DNA from: Gordionus sp. m RMFG-2023
Taxonomy: Eukaryota; Nematomorpha; Gordioida; Chordodea; Parachordodidae
Direction: 5' to 3'
Assembly: GCF_954871325.1 (NCBI RefSeq)
Contig: NC_088779.1
Location: 15,936,846-16,000,845 of the forward strand
DNA length: 64,000 bases
Part shown: piece after piece, positions 26,996 through 38,869 of the stretch
Layout of the letters: each line of letters begins with the position of its first letter
How positions within the stretch are numbered: the stretch's first letter is position 1
The notes under the pieces: generated by a model
What the model was told of the DNA's origin: nothing
Database searches by the model: none
Seen by the model: only the letters and a program-made list of their open reading frames with translations
Translations under genes and position numbers: made by a program

Positions 26996-27122
26996 AAACC
27001 ATCATCAAAATAAAAATAAATTTCGGAATAACAACTCATAAGATAGAAAAATTTCTGATTTACACATCATAAATTTATTATTTAACTATCATAGAATAAA
27101 GGATAATGTTTTTGTACATTAC

Positions 27123-27310
27123 GTGATATTAGTACATTAATAACCCAACATTAATAACACAATATTAATAATTAATTATGAATTCCAACTAATTAAATAA
27201 AATCTCTCCCAATTAATTGTGATATTAGTACATTAATAACCCAACATTTTGATAACACAATATTAACAATTAATTAATAATTCCAACTAATTAAAAAATC
27301 TTTCCCTATT
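27123..27310. repeat. Tandem duplication of a 96-bp unit
   Basis: GTGATATTAGTACATTAATA begins both copies (27123 and 27219). The copies differ by a few substitutions and small gaps. Confidence 0.85.
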
Positions 27311-27809
27311 AATAATTTAAAAACAGTCTGCTTAATCACCTTATCTAATTTCTATCCTTAATATTTCAAAATATAATATAAAAATAAGTAACTATTGTAA
27401 AAATTTATAATGAGTAAAAAATAATTATATATATACTAAACAATTTTTATACTAATATAAAATAAAGTAATAAGAAAATTTCCGCAAAGAGCATTTTTAA
27501 AATTTAATTTATATATTTTGTATAACAAAAATAGCTATTTTATTTATAACAGAATATGAATATATAATATAAAATGATATTAGTTCAAAATTCATTGCAA
27601 AAATTTTTTAATTTTTTCGAAATAGATAAATTACAATAAAATATATATATCTATAAACAGTTTAATTAATATTTGCAAATTGATAATCCTGATTCCTGAT
27701 CTAGCATACGCTATTTAAAAAATTTTCTTTTAACTGTATGGGTCCACTTTTTATTATTATTTGGAAATCTAGATAATTAAAAAAATATGAGAATCATTTC
27801 AAAGCCTGC

Positions 27810-28035
27810 TAAAATGGTGGTGGAGACGTAAATTAAATTTTTATTATATTATTTGAAAAATATATTATCTCTGTTACTTATAAAATATCATCGGTATATA
27901 TATAAAATATCATCGGTATATATATAAAATTTAATATAATATATTTGAATAGCTATATAACATAAAGGTTTTTCCAAAATAAAATATCAAACAAGTTTTA
28001 CAAAAATAAGAATAAAAATATAAAAATAAAAGTTA
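27810..28035 (+). repeat. Segmental duplicate with unoccupied hAT site
   Basis: This segment (from AAAATGGTGGTGG through TAACATAAAGGTTTTTCC to AAAATAAAAGTT) is repeated at 33571-33727 plus 35234-35280. The second copy is split by a hAT element. The word AAAATATC at 27981-27988 is the single, uninterrupted form of the target that is duplicated around that element. Confidence 0.85.
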
Positions 28036-28863
28036 AGGTCAAGCAAATTTAAATTCAACATTCTCCCTCTTCTAAGAAGCTTTCCCATAATTTCATGTAA
28101 GCAATCAAGGTTGTTCGTTATAGTAATAATTATTATTATGGAAAATTTTATGATTAGGAATTTTATTATTACAATAATTATATTCATTATAATTTGATTA
28201 TTCTTATAATAATTACCTGCATTATTTCTATTATGACTATAATTATATTTATTATAATTTTTATATTGATTATTTTTATAATAATTATGGATTATTTCTA
28301 TTATGACAATTACTATTATAATTTTTTTTATAATGAGTTTTAGAATGAAAATTGACAATATTATGATTTTTATAATGACTACGTGGTTGAACTAAAAATG
28401 GTTTATATTCATAATACGCTTTTATTGTGCCTATGAATTCATCTAATTAATTTCAACGTTTGGTTATTTTAATAGTCGTTGACATAATTTACGAAATATT
28501 TAATTAATATATAGACCAAATAATTAGACACAAATTTTTCCAACTCTTTTATTTAATATTTTCTTTGAATTATTACAATAACTATTTTTTTTTACGAATC
28601 AATAAACATTAATAAAATGAAAATAATAATCATTTTAAAATTCCAAATATATAAATATGATTGACATTTTTTATAACTAATATTATATTTTTTCTACATA
28701 TGCATATATTATTATTATATACAACAGTTATAATCAAGAAATCAAAAATATGAAAAATATAATCAGGTAAGTTAATAAGAAAATAAACTGTTATTTCATT
28801 GTAAAATATATTTTCTTCAAGATTTTCAATGCATTCGTTTATATCCATTATGATTGATTAATA
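28036..28863. other. Low-complexity AT-rich DNA, no gene accepted
   Basis: Between 28080 and 28400 imperfect repeats of about 66 bp (ATTATTTCTATTATGAC with TTTATAATAATTA) produce an Asn/Tyr/Ile-rich open frame on the minus strand. It is best read as repeat-derived. The rest of the stretch shows nothing. Confidence 0.5.
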
Positions 28864-31157
28864 CAGTGGCGTCACTAGAGGGAAGCGCAGGGGCTCGAGC
28901 CCCCTGAAAAATTTGAATAGCCCCATGAAGCAAAAAAATTTTTTATAACATCTTAATATCCCCTTAAACTATAAATAAATTTTTTTGATTGCCCGCTGAA
29001 TGATTTCTTTCATAATTCGATTAGGTAATATATAGATTTAATTTTATTATTTAGAAATTAATAAAACTATTTAAAATTTATTAAATGAATATTATTTTAA
29101 TTATTAGATTAATATAAATTATATTTTCACTATGTCAGCTTGCAATCAAGTTCTGTATTAAAAATATAATATCAATAACTCTCTAAATAGTAATTTAGCT
29201 TTAACAGTTGAAGTTTAATTGACTTTTATTATTTAAATTATTATATAACCCTAATTAAATTAATATAATCATATATTATTCCCTAATTAAATTAATATAA
29301 TCATATATTATTTGAAAGTTAGCAAATTTAATATTGTAATAAGCCGAGTTCAAAATGACTAATCAACTGTATATTTATTTTTAATATTATCATACCTATT
29401 CCTAAAAATATTTTCAAGTTCCAAATAAGTATGAGATTTCTATATAAAAAGTAAGTAGACATATAGTTTATAATCCTTTATTATATACAGTTGTTTATAA
29501 AATATTAGATAAAATGCCACTTTTGTAGACGTATTTGAGAGTTATATAATATATTACAGTTAATATTATAATAAATTTTACAAATAAATGGTTTTGATTA
29601 TAAATTAAATATAGTAACAATTTGCATTTAGGTATTTAACGCCATCTATTTAGTTATAAATTATCTTAAAGATTAAACATTTTATTTTTCATAAATTTGA
29701 TATCTTTTCTTCTCTTTTTTTACGTGTTTTTAGGAAAGCTACTTTTTCGAAAAATAGTTTTGAGTTAAATTTTTAATACAAGTATATTTTTGATATTATT
29801 ACAAACTATTATTATTCTAAGATATAATATACCAAGGTGGTGCGACAATATATAAAATCGTAATTGTTTCATCATATCATTCTGGTCCTTATTTTATAGT
29901 TAGAAAATGTTTCATTTCTAATATATGGCATTGCCGTGTAAATAACTCCAGGCTTCAATATATTTGCATAATTATTTTTCCCAATTAGTGTTTTTACTTT
30001 ATCAATTTATCCAACATAATAAATTCTGATATTAGTTTACATCGTGAGTGTCATAACTATTACTGCAAATTAACCAGCATCTATTATTTGTGTGTGTTGC
30101 TATGTAATTTAAGATTATTACTATAACGGCTGAGAGCATATGATTGCATATTTTAGATAAACAATAATGGTCAACTGTGTAGTCGTTTATATATCATTTA
30201 AAATGGAAGATATTCTTTTAGAAATTTAATATCTCACAATAATTTTCTCGATTACTTATCTAGCTTCCATCATGTCATCTAAAAGGACGCTCTAACCACC
30301 ATATAGTTTTATGATTTGGATTGGTCGTTTATACTCTCTTCTTCAAAAATTGTTGATTTGGTTTACCTAGATTTTCCTTATTAGTCCATTTATAAAACAT
30401 TGTCTAAAATGGTAACAGAGAGTTTCAATGTAAGTTGCTATGAATTATATTATTGCATTATGTGGTTCTTAAAAACCATTGTCAATTGAGGCATATGTAT
30501 GAATTAATTAATCTTTTTTATCATTTGTAATTCTTTAGACGCAAATTTTTTTTATATCAGCAATTGAAAATATTTTATACTGTAATAAATAGATTTTTAT
30601 TAAAAAATATTATTTTTAGAAATGTCTTGTATTGTTTTAATTATTTATATATCAGTTTATTTTGTATGCATAATATATTAAATGACAAAATATGAAATTC
30701 AGAATAATTGTTCAGATTTAACAAATTTTAAAAAAGTATAATATATCAATATAACACCCGGCCAAAGGTCAGGCAAAAGCGGGCCCATAAATTTTTTTTT
30801 AGTTGAGCCCCCTGAGATTTAAAGTTTTTTTTAAAATAGAGGATTGTAATGATACGAGTTTTCTAAATATAATAATGAAACCATAAAGTTTTCTAAGATA
30901 AGTGATTGTTTATTTTATTTTATTTTAATAAATTAATTTTATAATATATTTTTAAATTTTACATTTTCTTTATGTTCTCTTATCAAACTAAAAAATCAGG
31001 TTTATATAACAATTTTCATATTAACATATAAAAATTTATATCAAAAAAAACAATTTACACAATTTATAAAATTATCAATTTATATCAACATAAAAAAAAC
31101 ATTTTAAAGGTTAGTATTAATCGGTCATATCAACAGTAAAGGCTAGCTACGCCCCTG
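28864..31157. mobile_element. hAT-like element with 8-bp target duplication
   Basis: The ends CAGTGGCGTCACTAG and (reverse complement) CAGGGGCGTAGCTAG are imperfect terminal inverted repeats of a type common in hAT elements. They are flanked by GATTAATA (28856-28863) and GATTAGTA (31158-31165), an 8-bp duplication with one mismatch. GAGCCCCCTGA occurs near both ends (28898 and 30804). No frame above about 60 codons lies inside, so it is non-autonomous or fully decayed. It holds at 29441-29670 a dispersed repeat also present at 57262-57495. Confidence 0.7.
29441..29670 (+). repeat. Dispersed repeat, copy 1
   Basis: This matches the reverse complement of 57262-57495 over about 230 bp, from AAAAGTAAGTAGACATATAG to TTTAACGCCATCTATTTAGT, with moderate divergence. 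Confidence 0.75.
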
Positions 31158-31379
31158 GATTAGTAATTACGTTATAAGTTATTTTATGTTATAAGTTATG
31201 ACTTTATTTTGGAATGGTATTTTAATAATTACTTTTCTTCTTAAGTGCATTTGGAATTGTCTTGTAAATTTTCATTGATTTTACATATAGAATTCATAGC
31301 TTATTGTCTAACTTCCATACTATTTCTTGATCATAGCATGGAGTTGCATATCTTTATATAAGTTTGAATTTATTTCGTG

Positions 31380-32520
31380 TCAAGCCATTGATTCCATTAT
31401 ACAGCATAGAATTTGGCTCTTACTGAAAGGCATAGGAATAGATAATCATCTAATATCGCTAATAAAAATAATTTATGACAATCATAAATCATAGAGTAGT
31501 ATCTCAACATCTGAATATCAAATCACAACCATTTAAAGCAATTCCAGGCCTAAAACAAAGTTGCAATCTCCTATCTATGTTGTTTGTAATAATGAACGCT
31601 ATTGTAATAAAGAACGATATTGTAATAATGATCGATATTCTGAATAAATGCTTCAAACAAGAATAAGCTCTTACCGCGCTATCTGAATCAGCAACACGAT
31701 AATAGCATACACAACTTGCTGAATTTTCTACGTTATGCCTATTGTATGCATATTAGCGAACTATGAGTACAAGCTAAGAAATTTAATGTCATTGTTCTTA
31801 GGACAAGCTAAGAAAATTGTCATTGTTTGTCAATAATTTCCATGGATACGGATTAGGTTAATTACTCGAGGACAGAGTTAATCGCGTCCAATACATTTAC
31901 ATCTAACATAAACCCCTTTAACTTTGAAAAAAGGTATCGGATTTTAAAAACCAACCAGGATAATGTCATAAGGGATCACAATATTGGATACAAAGTCGAG
32001 GGCAAACAAAGTCAGATCCCGATATTATCACCTGACGAAATTATGGTCTTCAACCAGATATCCACTAACCAAAAGATAAGACTCTTCAAATCCCTAATTC
32101 TACCCATCTTAACATACGGATTAGAGACGTGGCAGGACACTAACAGCAATAGTTAATAAACAAATTTCTAAGAAGAATTTCTAAAACATGCTACCCATGC
32201 AACACTTCAAACTCAACTTTCTGGAATAGGTGTGACATCCTATCAATCAATCGACTCATTCCTTTGAGGAGATTAGAATTACTTGATCATTGCTTAAAAT
32301 ATTCTCAGATAATATAATACTTTTATCCATACCCCAGATTATGGAGCCAGTGAACTCATATTATTGGGTGGTAAAATGTCTGAAGGATATGGACTTGATA
32401 AATCTTTCGTTTACAGATTTTTTTGGCACTCAGCAAATACAAAAAATATCTAAAGGAACACCTACAACACATGTTTAGACATGGGCTGAACTGGAGCAGG
32501 AATCGTTAGTAGGAATGAGA
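31380..32520 (+). pseudogene. Decayed LINE reverse transcriptase
   Basis: Motifs of a non-LTR reverse transcriptase can be followed in shifting frames. A motif-A-like DSI.QHRIWLLLKGIGI with LISLIKIIYDNHK lies near 31385-31480. A motif-B-like GLKQSCNLLSMLF lies at about 31545-31605. A thumb segment IRLFKSLILPILTYGLETW lies near 32080-32135, followed by a connection-like stretch (FLRRISKTCYPCN, LIPLRRLELLDHCLKYS) to about 32310. The catalytic FADD-type box is not visible. Many stops and shifts separate the pieces, so it is an old fossil. The clade is uncertain. Confidence 0.65.
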
Positions 32521-33342
32521 CTACTCACCTGCTTTTCCTTTCTCCTCTTCTCTTGGAAATTTATGCTTTTGGCACAGGTTATTTTGGAAACCATTAATAG
32601 ATAGATGATGAGGTTGATGTAATTTTTCTCTCTTTTTTTAATCTACTGGACGAACGATATTGATAACGACAATGGTAATCTTGGAAGCGTGAATAATAAT
32701 GATAACGATTCCCGTTCACTATAATAATAGTGATAATGTTATAAATATTATGAAGATCCCAAACATCGCTTGTTTAGTACAGACAAGAATTTATGGGGGC
32801 ACACGATATTCACTCCAATGAATGACAAAAAAATAATTAAGGAAATAATAAACAAAACAAAAGGAAAACAGAAAACAGAAAAAACAAACAAAACGATAAT
32901 AAGCTTCTTAGGATAATGGTTTTCAGGGTTCTCTTAAATAATCTAACCAGGTGTCAGGTACATTATTATTAATATTTTTATAGTTGTATTATATGGCCTT
33001 ACAATTTTTAACACTATCCTGCCGGTAACGGAATTAATAGATCACCTCTTTCTTACTCCTCTCTTCATGCTAGTTAACTACATAGTGGTACCGTCAACTA
33101 TAATAAAACGGGTATACATAATGTATAGGATCTAAATATTAGTGAATATACATGGAGCACGCTTCAACTCCTGGTGTGTGATGAAATTGCACCTCATGAA
33201 ATTTCTGGCATAGTAATAATTTCGAATATGAGTTCTCTTTTAATTTTAAGATGTTAATTTCTCCCTTACAACAAAATGGATGATAAAAAAAAAATAAAAT
33301 AGTCAAAAAAAATTTTTACCGGATAGTATATTTTTCCGGGAC
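32521..33342. other. Spacer without recognisable gene
   Basis: Simple-sequence-like GATAACGA and AATAATGATAA phrases lie at 32650-32740 and an A-rich stretch at 32825-32900. Nothing codes convincingly. Confidence 0.5.
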
Positions 33343-33350
33343 GGGGAAAC

Positions 33351-33560
33351 TAGTGTTGTTAAACGGTTCATTTTGAGCCGATTTTTAAAAATTAACTCAA
33401 TATTTTATTAGGAACAGTATTATGCAAGTCTTGCTCATAGATACCACAAAGGTTTGATCACCTATTTACGAAATCTCGAGGGTTAAACAATATTTTTCTG
33501 GCTAAAATATTGAGTTAGCCCGTTGTAAAAATCGGCTTATCGAACCGTTTAAAAACACTA
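33351..33560. mobile_element. 210-bp MITE with long inverted termini
   Basis: The left end TAGTGTTGTTAAACGGTTC and the reverse complement of the right end TAGTGTTTTTAAACGGTTCG match. Inner blocks (GAGCCGATTTTTA and TAACTCAATATTTTA, each present in both arms) match as well, so most of the element folds back. The TAGTG terminus resembles the hAT element at 41535. The flanking octamers do not match, so the superfamily call is tentative. Confidence 0.75.
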
Positions 33561-33570
33561 CATGGCACCA

Positions 33571-33727
33571 TAAAATGGTGGTGGAAACGTAAATTAAATT
33601 TTTATTATATTATTTCTATAATATATTATCTCTCCTACTTACAAAATATCATCGCTATATAGATATAATTTAATATAATATATTTGAATAGCTACATAAC
33701 ATAAAGGTTTTTCCAAAATAAAATATC
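33571..33727 (+). repeat. Segmental duplicate, left part (occupied copy)
   Basis: This is the partner of 27810-27988. It resumes at 35234 after the inserted hAT element, so the duplication and its interruption are both visible in this window. Confidence 0.85.
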
Positions 33728-35233
33728 CAGGGATGTGATCCCGGACCCGGACTTTGAACCCTCCTGGGTATTTTGGCTGAACCCGGACCTGGACCCTTTT
33801 AAAAAGTGGAGGGTGCAAGGGTTCAGGGTGTTAAAATTTTTTAACTTAAAATTATTTTTTTTTAAATTAATGTAAAAATATAATTTTTAAAATTAATATA
33901 AAATTTTTATTTATTAATTTTTAAAAAAAATAATATAAAATTTTTATATTTTTATTAATTTTTAAAAAAATAATATAAAATTTTTATAATTTTATTAATT
34001 TTTAAAAAATAATATAAAATTTTATTAATTTTTTTCGTGGAATCTCCCTAAAAAATAGTCACTTTAAAACTATAATTGATAAAGCAAGGGATGTTGTAAA
34101 ATATTTAAGAACTCCCACAATTGTTAGAATATTAAAATCCATGAAAAGGTAAATGCCAATTTTAGATTGCACAACACGTTGGTCCTCTATGTGTATGATG
34201 CTAGAGCGATTATTAAGTTTGAAAGATTTCTGTAATGATTTTATCATAGGAGCTTGTGAAATCATTTTGTCAGAAGATAATTGGAATCAAGTAAAAGAGC
34301 TTACTAGTGTGCTGGTTCCTTTAAAAATAACAACATTAAGAGTGCAAGCTGAACAATTATGTTTATCGGATTTTTATGGCATATGGTTTAGATGAAGATT
34401 AGAGTTAGGGAGATTAACAAGTTCTTTTTCAAATGAAGTATTAGAAAATACGAAAATAAGAGAGCAACAATATTTACAAAATAGTGTTGTGTATGCTTCG
34501 ATATATTTAGACCCGCGATATCAGGTTTTATTAAGTAGTGAGCAAAAACAAATGGCTATAGACCATCTTGAAGATTTATGTCATACCCAAAACTCTATTA
34601 TTTACAATACATTGGTGGTTACAACAATATCTACTGGTTGTAGCGATAACAATGATAATGATAACGATATTGATGATCTGGAAATTTTACTATAAGATAG
34701 AAAAAAAAAATTAAATTATCATCTGATATAAAGGAGCAAAAAATATCTATTGTATCTTTAATAGAAAAGTTCTCGGAAGTTAAGAGAATAAATAGAGATG
34801 CAAACATTTTAAAATTCTGGGAGGAAAATTCTTCAATATATTTAGAATTATATACATTGTCTAGAATCGTCATGGCTGTACCGGCGACACAAGTACAATA
34901 ATTTATGTATTATAAAAATGACTATCTATTTTAGGTAAGCGTAGAACGTGGATTTTCATCGTTGACTAATTTACGTGGAAATCTGAAGAATGATATTTTA
35001 GAAGATATCATGATTGTGCGATTGAATAAAATATTTAAAATATAAATTATCTCATTTCGAATTATAAATGTGTATATATTGAAGTATAATAAAAAATGAA
35101 TGAAAAAAAGTCTTATTTTGAGTCATTATTTTTATGTTTCCTCTAAACCCGGACCCGAACCCTGGACCCGGGTCCTTTTTAAATTTATTACCGGACCCGG
35201 ACCCTTTTTTTTGTCGGAGAGTTCACATCCCTG
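33728..35233 (+). mobile_element. hAT transposon with perfect ends and target duplication
   Basis: The element begins CAGGGATGTGA and ends with its exact reverse complement. AAAATATC is duplicated on both sides (33720-33727 and 35234-35241). Subterminal GGACCCGGAC-type blocks occur at both ends (33741-33805 and 35145-35215). Between 33850 and 34030 the expected N-terminal coding part is replaced by four or so units of about 40 bp of TTTTATTAATTTTTAAAAAA. A transposase remnant fills 34045-35044. The exact target duplication suggests a fairly recent insertion. Confidence 0.92.
34045..35044 (+). pseudogene. hAT transposase, C-terminal two-thirds, degenerate
   Basis: The remnant starts with a helix typical of the family (about 34060-34140). 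Next come LDCTTRWSSMCMMLERLL at about 34160-34215 (the conserved TRW block), YLDPRYQVLL at about 34505-34535, and a C-terminal dimerisation segment VSVERGFSSLTNLRGNLKND ending LNKIFKI at 35044. Between MAVPATQ and VSVERGF lies a 42-bp intron (34893-34934, GTACAA to TTTTAG); removing it restores the family motif. Stops occur after IWFR (34393-34395) and after LEILL (34693-34695), and the N-terminal BED finger is missing, so it cannot encode an active enzyme. In life it would have bound and joined transposon ends in the nucleus. Confidence 0.85.
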
Positions 35234-35289
35234 AAAATATCTAAGTTTTACAAAAATAAGAATATAAAAATAAAAGTTCAATATTTAAT

Positions 35290-36130
35290 TATTCAACAAA
35301 GCCACATCCTATTTTATATAGAGGAGATTGGGATTAGGTAAACCACTTAATCTTAAATACACATGAAGGTGAATAAATTAATTACTAAAAATTTTATTTC
35401 TTAAATAAAATTAGAATTTTAATTTTTTTCAAAATTATAATCATTTATATGTAACTTAAATTTTATAGCAAAGTGCAAACACTCTTCTATAATTTAGGAA
35501 AGTATGAGTATTTACTCTGTCTGGATATTATTTCAATCATGATTAGTAAATTTAGAACTAATAGTTCTTGCTAAACTATACACCTCAATCCATTTCTTCA
35601 ATGATATTTTTAAGTTACTTTTACATTATTCGATATAATGCGAAAATACAAATTAATATTTATTTAGAAGTATATTAAAATTTGATGAATTAATATTATA
35701 ATGTAATTAGGCTATTAAGGTATATGAAAATTATAAATCAACAAGGATCATTAGTCAATTTACAGGTAAATTTATCTATATTATCTGTATTATTTTTAAA
35801 TTATAAATCACATAATTTAGGTAATATATAAACAATATAATCAATTTTTAGCAATATTGAATAGTAGAGAGTATGTAAATATTTTTATATAATGTAATTT
35901 GTAAAATGGTCTTACATTTGAGATTGATTAAAATTATGATGAAGTTTTATGTAATTTTAATAATAAATCAAATTTTAATATAGATTATATAAATAATACT
36001 TTCATGTAATTGTAATATATGTTCTTATATTTTAGATTGATTAAAATTATAATGAATTATAGTATTTTAATTTTATATAATTTTTAACAATAAATACAAA
36101 TTTTAGCAATATTTTATAATAGAGTTTATG
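35290..36130. other. AT-rich spacer, no gene seen
   Basis: Only AT-rich sequence with scattered short repeats. The minus-strand frame overlapping 36047-36373 is composed of the GC-block remnant and short tandem repeats described next. Confidence 0.5.
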
Positions 36131-36140
36131 TAAATAAAAT

Positions 36141-36250
36141 CCAGAGACATGTAAGTCCGATGGGCCGGGCTGTATTTTATTTTTTTGAAATATATCCGGA
36201 ACGGGCGTAGAAAAGTTTTTTTTTATAATATATCCGGGCCGGTGTAGGAT
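36141..36250. repeat. GC-block repeat remnant
   Basis: This begins CAGAGACATG, like the end of the MITE nested in the hAT copies. It holds GGGCCGGGC, CCGGAACGGG and CCGGGCCGG separated by T/A runs. Probably a truncated relative of that MITE. Confidence 0.5.
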
Positions 36251-36356
36251 TTTGAAATCAATACCATTGTAACTTCGATACCGTATTAATATTATCATTG
36301 TAGATTCAATACCGTAGTGATATTTTAGTATTGTAGAATCAATACTGTATTGATTT
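36251..36356. repeat. Short tandem repeat, about 39 bp, three units
   Basis: The phrase ATTGTA then (GA)TTC(A/G)ATACCGTA recurs around 36264, 36297 and 36336 with small changes. Confidence 0.7.
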
Positions 36357-36364
36357 TTAAGAAA

Positions 36365-36760
36365 TGTTTTCATCGCTTTTCAAATATATTAGCGGCCATT
36401 AAAATTGTAAAATATTTATTTATTATACATTTTTTCATAGTTTCAAATATATTGGCGGCAATTAGAAGTAAAATATTTATTCATTATATATTTTTTCATC
36501 GTTTCAAATATATTGGCGATTGTATAATATTTATTTATTATACATTTTTCCATAGTTTCAAATATATTGGCAGCAATTAAAAGTAAAATATTTATTCATT
36601 ATATATTTTTTCATCGTTTCAAATATATTGGCGTTTGTATAATATTTATTATTTTATATTTATTCATCGCTTCGCCATTAAAATTGTAAAATATTTATTA
36701 TTATATTTTTTCATCGCTTCAAAATAATTGGCGGCCATTTTCGATTTGTATAAAATTTAT
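36365..36760. repeat. Minisatellite of about 60 bp, six to seven units
   Basis: TTTCAAATATATTGGCG-like segments recur at roughly 36377, 36440, 36503, 36556, 36618 and 36715, alternating with AAAATATTTATT. Alternate units are more alike (about 115-bp period). The 76-codon frame here simply translates the repeat. Confidence 0.8.
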
Positions 36761-37165
36761 TTAAAATAGATTTAATAGTTTTAAATATATTTAAATGATT
36801 ATAAAAATGATTTTCTATTCTTTTATATAAATTTTTCAGGGAATTTATACATTTTACAATTCTTGATATCCTATATAATTTTTATTTGTTTACTCATTAA
36901 TTGTAATAATTCTTCTTATGATTAAAATTATATTGTTTATTTTCTAAATCCTGTAGAAAATTTTAAATAAATACAATGTATACAAGTTTTCTTCTTTACC
37001 ATCGTATTATTGGGATCTCAAGCACTTAAAATTGACAAAAGCTTAAGCTAATCACAGACAATTAAAAAGATTTCTACTACGTCAAAGGATCTCAGTCAAT
37101 ATCTATTAATCTGATTATGTTTTAATCATTTCCTGTTGGCTTCTTAAAATCGTCATTTTATTTTT
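36761..37165. other. Spacer without features
   Basis: AT-rich sequence; nothing recognised. Confidence 0.5.
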
Positions 37166-37169
37166 TAGA

Positions 37170-37942
37170 TGCATATAACTAAACAACGCATCGAGCAAAT
37201 TAATGTTAATCTAAATTGCGATGACTGCACTAAGCATCAAGAAATTAATGCATTTTAGATGAAGAAATTACGCAGCAATCAAATTAATGTTAATTTTAGA
37301 TGACTAAACTACACATCGAGCAATTTGATGTTAATTTTAGATGACTAAACTGCCCATCGAGCAAATTTATGATAATTTAAGATTAATAAGCTAAGCATCG
37401 AGCAAATCAATGTTAATTAAACTACGTATAAAGCAATTTGATGTTAATTTGAGATTACTAACTTACGCATCGAACAATTTGATGTTAATTTTAGATGACT
37501 AATCTGCGCATCGAGCAAATTAACGTTAATTTTAGATGATTAAACTATGCATCGAGTAATTTGATACTATTTTAGATGACTAAACTGCCCATCGTGGAAA
37601 TCTATGATAATTTTAAAAGACTTAACTAATCGAACAAATTAATGTTATTATTAAATGATTAGCAAATTAATGTTAATTTTACGTGACTAAATTATACATC
37701 GAGTAATTGTTAATATTAGATGACTAAACTGCTCATAGAATATAGCAAATTAATGTTAATTTTAGATGACTAAACTAGGCATCGAGCAAATTAATATTAT
37801 TTTTAGATGATTAAACTACGCATCAAATAAATTAATGTTATTTTTAAATGACTAAACTATGCATCGAATCTATATTAATTTTAGATGACTTAATTTCGCA
37901 TCAAGCAATCTGAAGTTAATTTTAAATGACTAAACTACGCAT
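37170..37942. repeat. Minisatellite of about 42 bp, some 18 units
   Basis: The unit reads roughly TTTTAGATGACTAAACTACG followed by CATCGAGCAAATTAATGTTAA, with many substitutions and small deletions between copies, indicating an old array. Confidence 0.9.
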
Positions 37943-37943
37943 C

Positions 37944-38248
37944 AGGGAAAAGAAAAAGAAAAGTGGGAGAAGAAAAAGATGAAAATGGGAAAGGAAAAAG
38001 GTAAAGAAAATGGGAAAGGAAAAAAGAAGGGAAACTAAAATAAAGAAAAAAGGAAAAGCAAAAATAGGAATAGGTAAAAAAGTAAAAGGAGAATGGAAAG
38101 AAAAATGTAGAAAAAGGATAAGTGAAAGAAAGGGGGAAGGAAAGGGAAAAGGATATAGAAAAAATAAAGGGAAATGTAAAGCGAAGCGGAAATGAAAAAA
38201 AGGGAAGTAAGAGGGAAATAAAAATGAGGAAAAAAAGAAAAAAAGAGA
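37944..38248. repeat. 300-bp polypurine tract
   Basis: The plus strand is almost purely A and G (GGGAAAAG, GGAAAAAGG and similar), with only a few T and C. It begins exactly where the 42-bp minisatellite stops. Open frames on either strand (Lys/Arg-rich or Phe/Ser-rich) are artefacts of composition. Confidence 0.9.
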
Positions 38249-38538
38249 TCTTTGGAGCGTTTATTTTATTGATTAACCAGCTATCTACTTTTTTGTTTGG
38301 CAACAACAGATTCTTCAAATTTTGTACAATCAATAAGAGGGGTTAAGACAGGGCCTGTTTTCTAAAATAAAAACAAAAAAAAATTATATAATAATGCACT
38401 GAACCTGAAGAGGAGTCAATATTATGTTCAACTCTCTGGCAATTGTGGGAATATCATCTGATGTTTGTAAAGCATAGATGTAATCTAAAATGCAAGAAAG
38501 TATAAGAAAAACATATTTCAAAAATTATTTTACGTATA
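38249..38538. other. Spacer without features
   Basis: No gene or clear repeat recognised. Confidence 0.45.
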
Positions 38539-38543
38539 AAGAT

Positions 38544-38869
38544 TAAGATAATGCACTATAAAAAAACAGTTATTGTCAAAATTATATACTATAAAAAACT
38601 CTACCTAGTACAACGCCATTTTATAACTCACATAATTAACCAACACAACTCTAAAACTAAAATTAATAAATTTTCAACTCCAAATTTTATTGATTAAATA
38701 TATTTAAAAAAACCAAAAGTCATAAAAGTCTTAATAATTATAAAATCTAATCCCTTTTATACTTTTTGGACAATGAGATCACGAGTTCAACACGTGATAT
38801 ATAAAATCAGGCGACTATTTATAAATTTGATAAATATTAAACAAAATAATTTTAAATAATAATATGACA
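38544..38869 (-). repeat. Downstream long terminal repeat of the LTR fossil
   Basis: This aligns over its full length with 40951-41301, including the inverted pair ATCACG/CGTGAT near its middle. Confidence 0.8.

Noticed and set aside
27987-28358. 123-codon Asn/Tyr/Ile-rich minus frame
   Set aside because: Entirely explained by a 66-bp-like AT repeat; composition biased and no domain.
33351-33560. 8-bp target duplication around the MITE
   Set aside because: Flanking octamers GGGGAAAC and CATGGCAC agree at only three positions.
36350-36580. 76-codon plus frame
   Set aside because: Directly encodes the 60-bp minisatellite unit several times.
37935-38346. Phe/Ser-rich (minus) and Lys/Arg-rich (plus) open frames
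   Set aside because: Products of a nearly pure purine tract, open in several frames on both strands.
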